Positions 6,855 to 13,523 of a DNA stretch of 13,523 bases are shown here, in pieces; the stretch's first letter is position 1, and every line of letters starts with the position of its first letter. The notes under the pieces were generated by a model. It saw only the letters and a program-made list of their open reading frames with translations. It searched no databases and had not been told where the DNA came from. The position numbers were made by a program, and so were the translations under genes. The stretch spans positions 1 through 13,523 of the forward strand of contig DJVY01000125.1 of NCBI GenBank assembly GCA_002440885.1. The letters run 5' to 3'. This stretch comes from Bacteroidales bacterium UBA6244 (lineage in GTDB: Bacteria > Bacteroidota > Bacteroidia > Bacteroidales > F082).

Positions 6855-7964
6855 TTATCCATGATATTTTCTGTAATTTCCCATTTTGTCGGCTGCCATC
6901 ATTGCGAACAACACTTTTTCAGGAGTAATTTCACCAGCTTCGTGATGAATACTTTCCTGTGGTTCACAGGCTTTAACAGCTACCTTCATCAGATTCTCGG
7001 TGTTTAAGTTTACTACACCCAGTTCCTTTAGTGTGGTGGGCAAACCAACCTCCTCACAAAACTTATAAACCGTTTCCATTTCAGCCGGAGAAGCATCGGT
7101 CAGGTGAAGCCCGGTTAGCACACCAAAAGCTACTTTTTCGCCATGGAAATAGTCGTGGGTTTCAGGCAGAGCCGACAGTCCGTTATGAACGGCATGGGCT
7201 GTGGCAAGACCTGAACTTTCAAAGCCGATTCCGCTCAAAAGCGTATTGGCTTCAACTATGCGGTGTAATGCCGGAGTAATCAACTTGTTTTCACAAGCCA
7301 TTTTAGCCATAGAGCCGTAAGTAAGGAGGGTATCATAACAGAGTTTGGCCAGAGATAAACCAGCTTGGGTGCTATAACCGTCACACGCGTTCATTGATTG
7401 GGTTCGTTCGCACGATCTGGCTTCAAACCAGGTTGATAATGCATCGCCCATGCCAGAGACAAGAAAACGTACCGGAGCATTGGCAATAACTCTGACATCG
7501 ACGATTACAACCTGTGGGTTCATTTTAAGATAATACACTGATTTAAAAACACCAGTTTCAGAGTAAATAACACCACAACCACTTACCGGGGCATCAGTAG
7601 AGGCAATAGTCGGAACGATAATAACCGGGATATTGGTCATGTCGGCTACTATTTTTGCCGTGTCGATTACTTTCCCACCACCCGTTCCGGCCAACACATC
7701 TATTCTATTGATCAACACCAGATTGCGTAACCTATCTATTTCTTTTTCAGTACACTCACCACCAAATTCCTCAACTAAAATTCCGTCAGATTTGAAGGTA
7801 TCCAGATGCTCCATCAATATATTTTTTTTAACGGAACGGGACGAAAGAATCATTTTCTTCTCTCCGAATGATTTCATTATCTCGGGTAATTCACCCATTA
7901 CTCCTTCACCCTGAATGTATTTTCCGGGGAAAACCGACTTAAACACTCTATTTTTTGTTGACAT
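6855..7964 (-). CDS. gldA: glycerol dehydrogenase (NAD+-dependent, Zn-type)
   Basis: This is a 369-residue member of the iron-containing alcohol dehydrogenase/glycerol dehydrogenase fold, with the typical length of GldA. It interconverts glycerol + NAD+ with dihydroxyacetone + NADH. The dinucleotide-binding GTGGGKVIDTAK lies near residues 93-104. The candidate metal ligands counted from the ATG at 7964 are D174 (GMGDALSTWFEA), H257 (GLATAHAVHNG) and H274 (DYFHGEK), which match the Asp-His-His positions of characterised bacterial GldA almost exactly. I chose the ATG at 7964 (MSTKNRVF). A GTG at 7991 would add nine residues unlike the family. The gene stands alone: 143 bp separate it from the ABC-type gene upstream, and the next pair has its own promoter. 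NADH linkage gives it a plausible metabolic tie to the NAD-linked hydrogenase downstream, but no Rex site was seen before it. A related polyol substrate is possible. Confidence 0.9.
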   Translation of the reverse strand: MSTKNRVFKSVFPGKYIQGEGVMGELPEIMKSFGEKKMILSSRSVKKNILMEHLDTFKSDGILVEEFGGECTEKEIDRLRNLVLINRIDVLAGTGGGKVIDTAKIVADMTNIPVIIVPTIASTDAPVSGCGVIYSETGVFKSVYYLKMNPQVVIVDVRVIANAPVRFLVSGMGDALSTWFEARSCERTQSMNACDGYSTQAGLSLAKLCYDTLLTYGSMAKMACENKLITPALHRIVEANTLLSGIGFESSGLATAHAVHNGLSALPETHDYFHGEKVAFGVLTGLHLTDASPAEMETVYKFCEEVGLPTTLKELGVVNLNTENLMKVAVKACEPQESIHHEAGEITPEKVLFAMMAADKMGNYRKYHG

Positions 7965-8107
7965 AGTACAATATATTTTATGCACGAACACCTAACTACT
8001 AACTGAATCCAGCTAATAACAACTCTTTATATTGCATATCAGGTTGATCTTTTTATACTAAATAATTTATCTTTCTAAATGGTTTAGAATTAAATAAATA
8101 CGACCAA

Positions 8108-11100
8108 TTATCTTTTCAACTTAATATGACTCAATCCTTCCATTGCTTTTCGCAACCAATCGAAATATAACGCCACATAGAGCATAAGAATCATTAGCCA
8201 AATGACGCCCACGTTAAACACAAATGTATCGATGGAAACACCGACGACCACTTTCTCAGCACTCAGAAAATGAGCCCGTCCGTTGTTGAAATCGGGTTTT
8301 TTATAAATGGGAGCAACTTTTTGCATAATGTTATTGTTGGTTTCACGAAAATACTCTTGTGTCGACATGTTCATAACCATGTCCTGTAGTGCCCTGTTGT
8401 GATGATGCTGCTTGAGCAGGAACAACTCGTTTTTTTCCATCTCCTGATTCAAACTTCGTACTATTTTGTCTTTTTCATTTCTCAGCTCGCTATTGTATTT
8501 GATCAAAGCATCCTTTTGTTGTTGCAAATATTGCTTAACAGAATCTGCAACGGCAGGTGAAAAGCTACCTAAAACCAAGTCGTCAATTCCCGAAAAAGCA
8601 GGCAATTGGTCTCTTTCATGGAGTTCCCGAATTTCATTTTGCAGAATATTCAGTTTAACAACAGTTTCATCTTCTGGTTTTTGCGTGTTGATATAGCCCG
8701 AAATCTGATCTACTCGGCCAATTAATTCGGTAATTAACAAATCAGACAGATACCTTGAACGCGCCAATCGCTTTTCCACATCGAAAAAATGAACCATATA
8801 GCTGTTTTTCGCAAACTGTTCCACCGCCAGTGCTTCAAATGCCCAGCGTGAAACCATGAGCTCGCCTACAAGAGGCACCACATCTCTGTCAGCCTTTTTA
8901 TCCTGTAAATCATCAAATTTAACTATTACACCGCAAAGTAATATTTGAGGGATTAACAAAAGCGGAATGAGAATGTAAATTGTCACCACTGAGTTAAACG
9001 CGGACGAAATATTTAAACCCAGCATATTTGAAAAAACCGCCACTGAAAAAAGCACCATCCAAAAGGCCAGATTCATACCCTGTATACCCAGGATATAATT
9101 TCCCACCAAAACAAAAGTTAAAGTCTGAAAGGCGGAGAGCAACAGCAGAAAAACAATTTTTGAATTAAGGTAACTGAACCTGCTCAGATTTAGAAACGAC
9201 TCCCGCTGCAGGATTTTGCGGTCTTTGATAATTTCTTCAGCACTCACACTCATCCCCATAAACAACACCACTACGATAGACATAAACAAATAAGAGATCA
9301 GGTTTTTATTCTCAAAAAACAGGTAGTGATTGTCTTCGGAAAATCGTGTAAAGTAGGCCACGATTGCAGCTAACAGCGGTGCTTCAATCAAATTAATCAA
9401 AAGATATTGCTTATCGGTTACTTTAATTCGGAAATTTCTCTGTAAGAAGATGAAAAATTGCTTCAGTCGATTTGGTTTATGAAATTCCGATTTTGGGTTT
9501 TCAATATCCTTAAAACCATAGCCAGCAGGCTTAGTCTCAATTTTCTCTTTGTATAGTTTGTACCAGTCGTCGGCTGAAAAATAGCGCTCAGACATCAGGT
9601 ATCCCGATTCATCAATTTTCTTTGTTTCTACAATTTCGAGCACTTGCTCAGGGTTCACGTGGCCACATTGCAGACATTCACATTCAGTGGCATTCACATG
9701 GCCGATGGCTGATTTAAAGTAGATTATGGCATCGAGCGGATTACCGGTGTAAATAGGACGACCACCTTTGTCCATAATCCAAAGTTTGTCGAAAAGCTTG
9801 AAAATGGTTGAGGATGGCTGATGAATATTTACCAGAATGATTTTACCTTTCCGTGCCTGCTCCTTCAATAAAAGCATTACTTTTTCCGAGTCCATAGAGG
9901 AGAGTCCCGACGTCGGCTCATCAACATAAAGTATTGATGGCTCACGAATAAGCTCCAGAGCCACGTTCAATCTTTTTCGCTGTCCTCCACTGATGGTTTT
10001 CTTCAACGGGCTGCCTACCTTCAAATCTTTGAATTCTGATAGTTCCAATTCTTGGAGAACGGTGGCTACCTTTGTATTGATTTGATCTTCTGTAAAACCG
10101 TCGAAACACAAACGGGCATTATAATACAGGTTTTCCCATACAGTCAGGTCTTCGAAGAGCAAATCGTCCTGTGGTACAAAGCCAATTAATCCTTCAATTT
10201 CCTTCTTATCGAGATGAATATCCAGGTCGTTAATGTAGATATGCCCCTTGTCAACGGGAATCGTTCCATTGAGAATGTTTAATAAGGTTGACTTGCCAAC
10301 GCCGCTTCCCCCCATGATGGCCACCAGTTGTCCCGACCGTTCGCTGAAAGAGAATTCATACAATCCATTGCTGCTATTTTTGAATCTGAAATCAATGCCT
10401 TCAGCGCGAAGCACAAAAGGTACAGCATGTGATTGATCAAAAAAACCAGACACTACATCGGCAAAATATATGGGTTCAATACGTGGTCCTCTAAGGATAC
10501 CACCCTCTCTGAAAGCATAAAATCGGTTGGGCAGTACAGGGTTGCCTTCAAGGTAGATATTTTCTTTTCCCCTGAAATTAAAAATATAATGACCAAGAGT
10601 CTCCAGAAATAAAAATAAGAGCTCACCATCAAATGACTTGCGCTGCAAATGCTTAACTTTTGGATTGTTAGTTTTATCCGCTGCACTAATTAACAGAAAC
10701 CCATATGAATCAAGAGATTCCTCGCCTGAATAAAAAATAAACTGTTTATATTTCTCTGTTTCCTCCGGACTAATTGCAAAAGTACGGGCAAGAATTTGAA
10801 TTAAATCATCACCCTTTTCAATATCTCCGCTATGCGACAGTTCCAAAAAGCGCAGAAAAACCATTATTTGCTCTGTATGATGAAGTCTGCTTTTCAGGTT
10901 GGTGGCGATGCGCTCCGCCTGCAAATTCATATCAACCGGAATCATTGGCTCACCATCAATACCATACAGATCAATCAATTCATCAAACAAACTCTGGTAT
11001 TCATTCGACGAGGCCATGCCAAGCTGTTGCTTTAAATAGCTTGAAAAAGCAGCTTGCGCATCTTCTTTTCCAGACTTAGTTTGAACCGAAAATATTGCGA

Positions 11101-11137
11101 AAAGATTAATCAGTGCATTGAGCGTGATTTCATTCAT
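8108..11137 (-). CDS. ABCG-type ABC transporter, fused ATP-binding and permease, with extra domains
   Basis: This is a 1009-residue protein. Residues 1 to about 150 are a soluble, mainly helical region resembling TerB-like domains (weak). The ATPase domain spans about 245-465, with Walker A GGSGVGKST (276-284), Q-loop VPQDD (321-325), signature ISGGQRKRL (382-390), Walker B ILYVDEP (402-408) and H-loop H439. A Cys-rich turn ECECLQCGH (485-493) and a linker follow. Hydrophobic segments near 577-597, 611-632, 658-680, 690-710 and 715-738 form the permease. About 225 soluble residues (740-965, with a coiled-coil-like stretch about 825-915) precede a last membrane segment at about 966-990. The ATPase-then-membrane order is that of ABCG/White half-transporters, which work as dimers and usually export. 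The substrate is unknown. The ATG at 11137 lies 23 bp after the T-run of a terminator, and no clear promoter was found. Confidence 0.85.
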   Translation of the reverse strand: MNEITLNALINLFAIFSVQTKSGKEDAQAAFSSYLKQQLGMASSNEYQSLFDELIDLYGIDGEPMIPVDMNLQAERIATNLKSRLHHTEQIMVFLRFLELSHSGDIEKGDDLIQILARTFAISPEETEKYKQFIFYSGEESLDSYGFLLISAADKTNNPKVKHLQRKSFDGELLFLFLETLGHYIFNFRGKENIYLEGNPVLPNRFYAFREGGILRGPRIEPIYFADVVSGFFDQSHAVPFVLRAEGIDFRFKNSSNGLYEFSFSERSGQLVAIMGGSGVGKSTLLNILNGTIPVDKGHIYINDLDIHLDKKEIEGLIGFVPQDDLLFEDLTVWENLYYNARLCFDGFTEDQINTKVATVLQELELSEFKDLKVGSPLKKTISGGQRKRLNVALELIREPSILYVDEPTSGLSSMDSEKVMLLLKEQARKGKIILVNIHQPSSTIFKLFDKLWIMDKGGRPIYTGNPLDAIIYFKSAIGHVNATECECLQCGHVNPEQVLEIVETKKIDESGYLMSERYFSADDWYKLYKEKIETKPAGYGFKDIENPKSEFHKPNRLKQFFIFLQRNFRIKVTDKQYLLINLIEAPLLAAIVAYFTRFSEDNHYLFFENKNLISYLFMSIVVVLFMGMSVSAEEIIKDRKILQRESFLNLSRFSYLNSKIVFLLLLSAFQTLTFVLVGNYILGIQGMNLAFWMVLFSVAVFSNMLGLNISSAFNSVVTIYILIPLLLIPQILLCGVIVKFDDLQDKKADRDVVPLVGELMVSRWAFEALAVEQFAKNSYMVHFFDVEKRLARSRYLSDLLITELIGRVDQISGYINTQKPEDETVVKLNILQNEIRELHERDQLPAFSGIDDLVLGSFSPAVADSVKQYLQQQKDALIKYNSELRNEKDKIVRSLNQEMEKNELFLLKQHHHNRALQDMVMNMSTQEYFRETNNNIMQKVAPIYKKPDFNNGRAHFLSAEKVVVGVSIDTFVFNVGVIWLMILMLYVALYFDWLRKAMEGLSHIKLKR

Positions 11138-11160
11138 ACCTCAACAAATAAAAAATTAAC

Positions 11161-11203
11161 AAAAAAGGCTTGTCGCTTATCCCTTTCGATAAACGACAAG
11201 CCT
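11161..11203 (-). terminator. strong intrinsic terminator after the lipoprotein gene
   Basis: A perfect 10-bp stem, AGGCTTGTCG with CGACAAGCCT, continues after one mismatch into five further pairs (TTATC/GATAA) around a six-base loop. On the minus strand it is followed by six T. It starts 17 bp after the lipoprotein stop codon. The other side has no T-run, so it acts in the minus direction only. It lies between the lipoprotein and the ABC-type transporter genes. Confidence 0.88.
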
Positions 11204-11219
11204 CGAGAACAAGCAGATA

Positions 11220-12044
11220 CTAATTAAACATTTCGTTCCTGATCGACTCGATCATGGGAGCCAATTCGTCCAGTTCTTTGGTGGTGAAATTTTGATGAGC
11301 AGCAAAATAATCTGCTATGGGCTTCATCTTTTCAAAATAAGGCTTTACTGATTCATCTGCCGAGAGAATTTCAAGCAAATTCAACATACTGTGGGCTAGG
11401 TCACCCTGCTGCGAAAAATAATCCAGCATTTTCTGGTTGTCTTTGGCATACAACGTTAATTGACTTAACAAGTAGAGTGCTTCTACATTACCACCAATAA
11501 ATATGAGTGCATAGGCATCTGGCATATCGCTTTGTGCAAATTCCTGGTGATAATTGTTCCACACTTTATCCAGATAATAAGTCAGTGAGTCGCTGTTGTC
11601 TTCCATTTGACTAATCCGATTCAAATACTGCTTGTTTGCCGAAGAGGATTGAATACCAAGTTTACCTGTCTGAAGCTTTACAATTTCGCTCAATTGTTTG
11701 GCTACATCTACTCTGTTGTAGGTATTAGCATAAAACATGTCCATGGCATAAGCTCCAATGGATAAAGAAATCCGGGTTTGTGTTTCATATTTGTCCACAT
11801 CTGCCATGGGCAAAGTCAGATCGAAAATATAGGACGCGCCAACATCATTGAGAAAATCAACCACCTTAATACCTTTAGGTGCTTTTTGGATGATAGAATT
11901 AATTTGATTTTTGAATGCTTTTACATCAACGGTATCAACAGTTTTTTCTTCACTTTGATTTTTGGTTGGTGCCTGATTACATCCCGAAATTAAAGCAATC
12001 ATAAGCATGATCGACAATGATTTCTTTAACAGGTTAATTTTCAT
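11220..12044 (-). CDS. lipoprotein of unknown family
   Basis: This 274-residue protein begins with a lipoprotein signal: positive residues MKINLLKKS, a hydrophobic core IMLMIALIS, and a lipobox ending L-I-S-G-C with C22 as the lipidation site. The next 20 residues are polar and probably a linker. The rest is predicted to be largely helical with no other membrane segment. I recognise no enzymatic motif and do not assign a domain. The mature protein would be anchored to the inner or outer membrane. The ATG at 12044 is supported by the signal peptide starting there and by a -7 box 43 bp upstream. A strong terminator ends the transcript, so the gene is probably monocistronic. It lies between a probable outer-membrane barrel gene and an ABC exporter-like gene, which hints at an envelope role without proving a shared function. 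Confidence 0.85.
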   Translation of the reverse strand: MKINLLKKSLSIMLMIALISGCNQAPTKNQSEEKTVDTVDVKAFKNQINSIIQKAPKGIKVVDFLNDVGASYIFDLTLPMADVDKYETQTRISLSIGAYAMDMFYANTYNRVDVAKQLSEIVKLQTGKLGIQSSSANKQYLNRISQMEDNSDSLTYYLDKVWNNYHQEFAQSDMPDAYALIFIGGNVEALYLLSQLTLYAKDNQKMLDYFSQQGDLAHSMLNLLEILSADESVKPYFEKMKPIADYFAAHQNFTTKELDELAPMIESIRNEMFN

Positions 12045-12087
12045 AACGCTTTCTTTTTAATGATTATTTCTTAATTAGACATGGCAA

Positions 12088-12095
12088 CAAATATA
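12088..12095 (-). promoter_or_regulatory. predicted -7 promoter element of the lipoprotein gene
   Basis: The minus strand reads TATATTTG, an exact TAnnTTTG match, 43 bp upstream of the lipoprotein ATG. No TTG stands at the usual -33 spacing. The octamer is identical to the one before hoxF. Confidence 0.5.
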
Positions 12096-12257
12096 ACAAT
12101 ACTTTTGAAATTGGCATAAACTTCTTTAACAAATAGGTACTGATATTTCGCAATTAATAAGCAACCGATAACCAAGTTGATTGTAAGCAGGGTCTTCATC
12201 TTTGATATGTGAAATCGTCACTCTTTTCCTCCAGTCATCTATCATGCAATCAAGATG

Positions 12258-13523
12258 TTAATTACCCAGCAATTTCAACGAGAACATCCATTCTTCCTGA
12301 GGAAGCCCTTTATTTTCAAATTTACGGGCGTATCCTGCTGACCAGGTAGTTTTCAAATAGGAAAACAACACCATCTCCAAATCAATTTGCGCTCCGGCAT
12401 TGAACACATTGCGGCGGGTAGGGTCATCATCCGGATTGATGAGTAAATAGGTGCTAAACAAAGAACTCTTTATATAGGTAGGATACAACCAGGTGGTTCC
12501 TACACTGCGCAGCCTGATGGGCATGAGATCAAGTTCGCCCATGGTTTTAATAAAATTATGGGCACTCAGCGCATCAATATTTACACCGGGAAAGGCCAGA
12601 ATTTTACGGTATTGTTCAGGCTGTTGCCAGTCGACATAATTATTACGAAATCCTCCAAAGTAAAAAGTTGAAAAGGATGACCCACGCTTTCCAAAAGACT
12701 GCCCCACGCTATTACGAATCCAAAAACTGGTGTTGCGCAGCCCCGGCACCAACCACCCGAAATTTTGTTCGGAGACCAGTGATGGATAAAGACTTCCTTT
12801 CGCCATGTAGCTGTAGGCTGTCAGTGTCCATGAATAACCTTTCTCGTCCACCACAGCTCCCAGCGTACGACGCAGTTTCGACACGCCAATTTCTCCGGAT
12901 ATGCTTTGAAAGTTTTTTACAGGAGTAGCAATGTTCTGGAACTGTGGCAACACTTCCAGATCGCCATAGTGCGTTATGTCGAACCCATAGAACCACTTGA
13001 AAGGTGTTTGGATTGAGAAATTCTTTTTATACCCTACACCGAGCGAATAACCGGCCCGGCTTCGTTTGGTAGGACCAAACAGATCATAAAAATCTGTACT
13101 ATTGTAGGTGGCATTAAAACTCCATTGCCAATAATCCCATTTAATTGCTCCATGTATTTTTTGTTTGTCGGCATAATTACTCCAGGGCGAAGTCCCCACA
13201 AAAACCATCAGGTTCGACAGGCCAATCCTGTCGCGCCAGTTCATGCGGTATCCAACGGCAATTGTTTCCTTAAACCCGGTAATATCGGGATAGGCACTTG
13301 ACAGCGACATATTTTTTATCGGCACATAGGGAGCTTCTTTTATTGTTAAAGAATCGATGTTTATTTTGGAGGCTGGCGGCAGCGAGTATTCTATCACCTC
13401 CGGATTACGTTCAGAAGCCAGATTACCAAGATAAACGATGGCATTTGCATCGGTGATCACCTTCATAGGGATGATTCCGGGCTGCATGCCATTTCGGTGA
13501 AATTTTAAGACAAAAAGTGAATC
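12258..13523 (-). CDS. probable outer-membrane beta-barrel protein, C-terminal part only
   Basis: The frame is open to the window edge, so the N-terminus is missing; 421 residues and the TAA stop are visible. An internal Met at 13487 is not the likely start, because in-frame residues continue upstream (D-S-L-F-V-L-K-F-H-R-N-G). The visible start (GIIPMKVITDANAIVYLGN) may be the tail of a propeller or other periplasmic domain. From about residue 80 to the end, alternating aromatic and polar strands with short turns repeat (for example WDYWQWSFNATYN, RAGYSLGVGYKKN, FSTFYFGGFRNNY, FSYLKTTWSAGYARKF, EWMFSLKLLGN), as in an outer-membrane barrel. Resemblance to BamA-like surface-antigen barrels or to TolB-like propeller-barrel proteins of this phylum is possible, but I could not confirm a family. 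The stop is followed by 213 bp before the lipoprotein gene. Confidence 0.7.
   Translation of the reverse strand, partial: DSLFVLKFHRNGMQPGIIPMKVITDANAIVYLGNLASERNPEVIEYSLPPASKINIDSLTIKEAPYVPIKNMSLSSAYPDITGFKETIAVGYRMNWRDRIGLSNLMVFVGTSPWSNYADKQKIHGAIKWDYWQWSFNATYNSTDFYDLFGPTKRSRAGYSLGVGYKKNFSIQTPFKWFYGFDITHYGDLEVLPQFQNIATPVKNFQSISGEIGVSKLRRTLGAVVDEKGYSWTLTAYSYMAKGSLYPSLVSEQNFGWLVPGLRNTSFWIRNSVGQSFGKRGSSFSTFYFGGFRNNYVDWQQPEQYRKILAFPGVNIDALSAHNFIKTMGELDLMPIRLRSVGTTWLYPTYIKSSLFSTYLLINPDDDPTRRNVFNAGAQIDLEMVLFSYLKTTWSAGYARKFENKGLPQEEWMFSLKLLGN

Noticed and set aside
7965..7991. Upstream GTG start for the glycerol dehydrogenase
   Set aside because: The ATG at 7964 gives the usual family length and metal-ligand numbering; the nine extra residues add nothing recognisable.
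8073..8089. Perfect 7-bp inverted repeat TTCTAAA-TGG-TTTAGAA after the ABC transporter gene
   Set aside because: Its position suits a terminator, but the stem is AT-rich and no T-run follows on the minus strand.
12712..12996. Alternative minus-strand frame of 94 codons inside the barrel gene
   Set aside because: It is Arg/Ser-rich, shows no recognisable motif and is wholly contained in the better-supported barrel frame.

Overview
The window reads as a chromosomal segment of a member of the Bacteroidota, probably anaerobic or facultatively fermentative. This rests on three things. Upstream sites match the phylum's -7 promoter element (TAnnTTTG). Strong Shine-Dalgarno sequences are mostly absent before the starts. 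Several genes are of types common in that phylum. I cannot name a genus from sequence alone. Every supported gene lies on the minus strand, so transcription runs from high to low coordinates. No RNA genes, CRISPR arrays, insertion sequences or phage genes were seen.

Reading in the direction of transcription, the window opens (13523-12258) with the C-terminal part of a probable outer-membrane beta-barrel protein whose N-terminus lies outside. Next come a lipoprotein of unknown family (12044-11220) with its own -7 box and a strong intrinsic terminator, then a 1009-residue ABCG-type ATP-binding/permease protein (11137-8108), then a glycerol dehydrogenase (7964-6855). A promoter at 6847-6818 precedes a two-gene partner-switching module: a STAS anti-sigma-factor antagonist followed by an RsbW-like ATPase (6774-5951).

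The main feature is a hydrogenase operon (5627-1). It encodes a bidirectional NAD-linked [NiFe] hydrogenase of the HoxFUYH type (group 3d). HoxF (NuoE-NuoF fusion, FMN/NAD site) and HoxU (NuoG-like Fe-S relay) form the diaphorase. HoxY and HoxH form the hydrogenase module. A matching C-terminal maturation protease follows, and then, with a 4-bp ATGA overlap, a dihydroorotate-dehydrogenase-like flavoprotein that lacks the usual catalytic Cys/Ser. The genes are spaced from a 4-bp overlap to 22 bp apart, so they are probably one transcript.

The most informative regulatory signal is upstream of hoxF. Two near-identical palindromes match the operator of the NADH-sensing repressor Rex (TTGTTAA-N4-TTAACAA). 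One lies immediately downstream of a perfect -7 box and the other just upstream of it, so the promoter is sandwiched. This suggests that the NADH-oxidising, H2-producing hydrogenase is derepressed when NADH/NAD+ is high. The neighbouring NAD-dependent glycerol dehydrogenase fits a fermentative redox theme, but it shows no Rex site and is transcribed separately.
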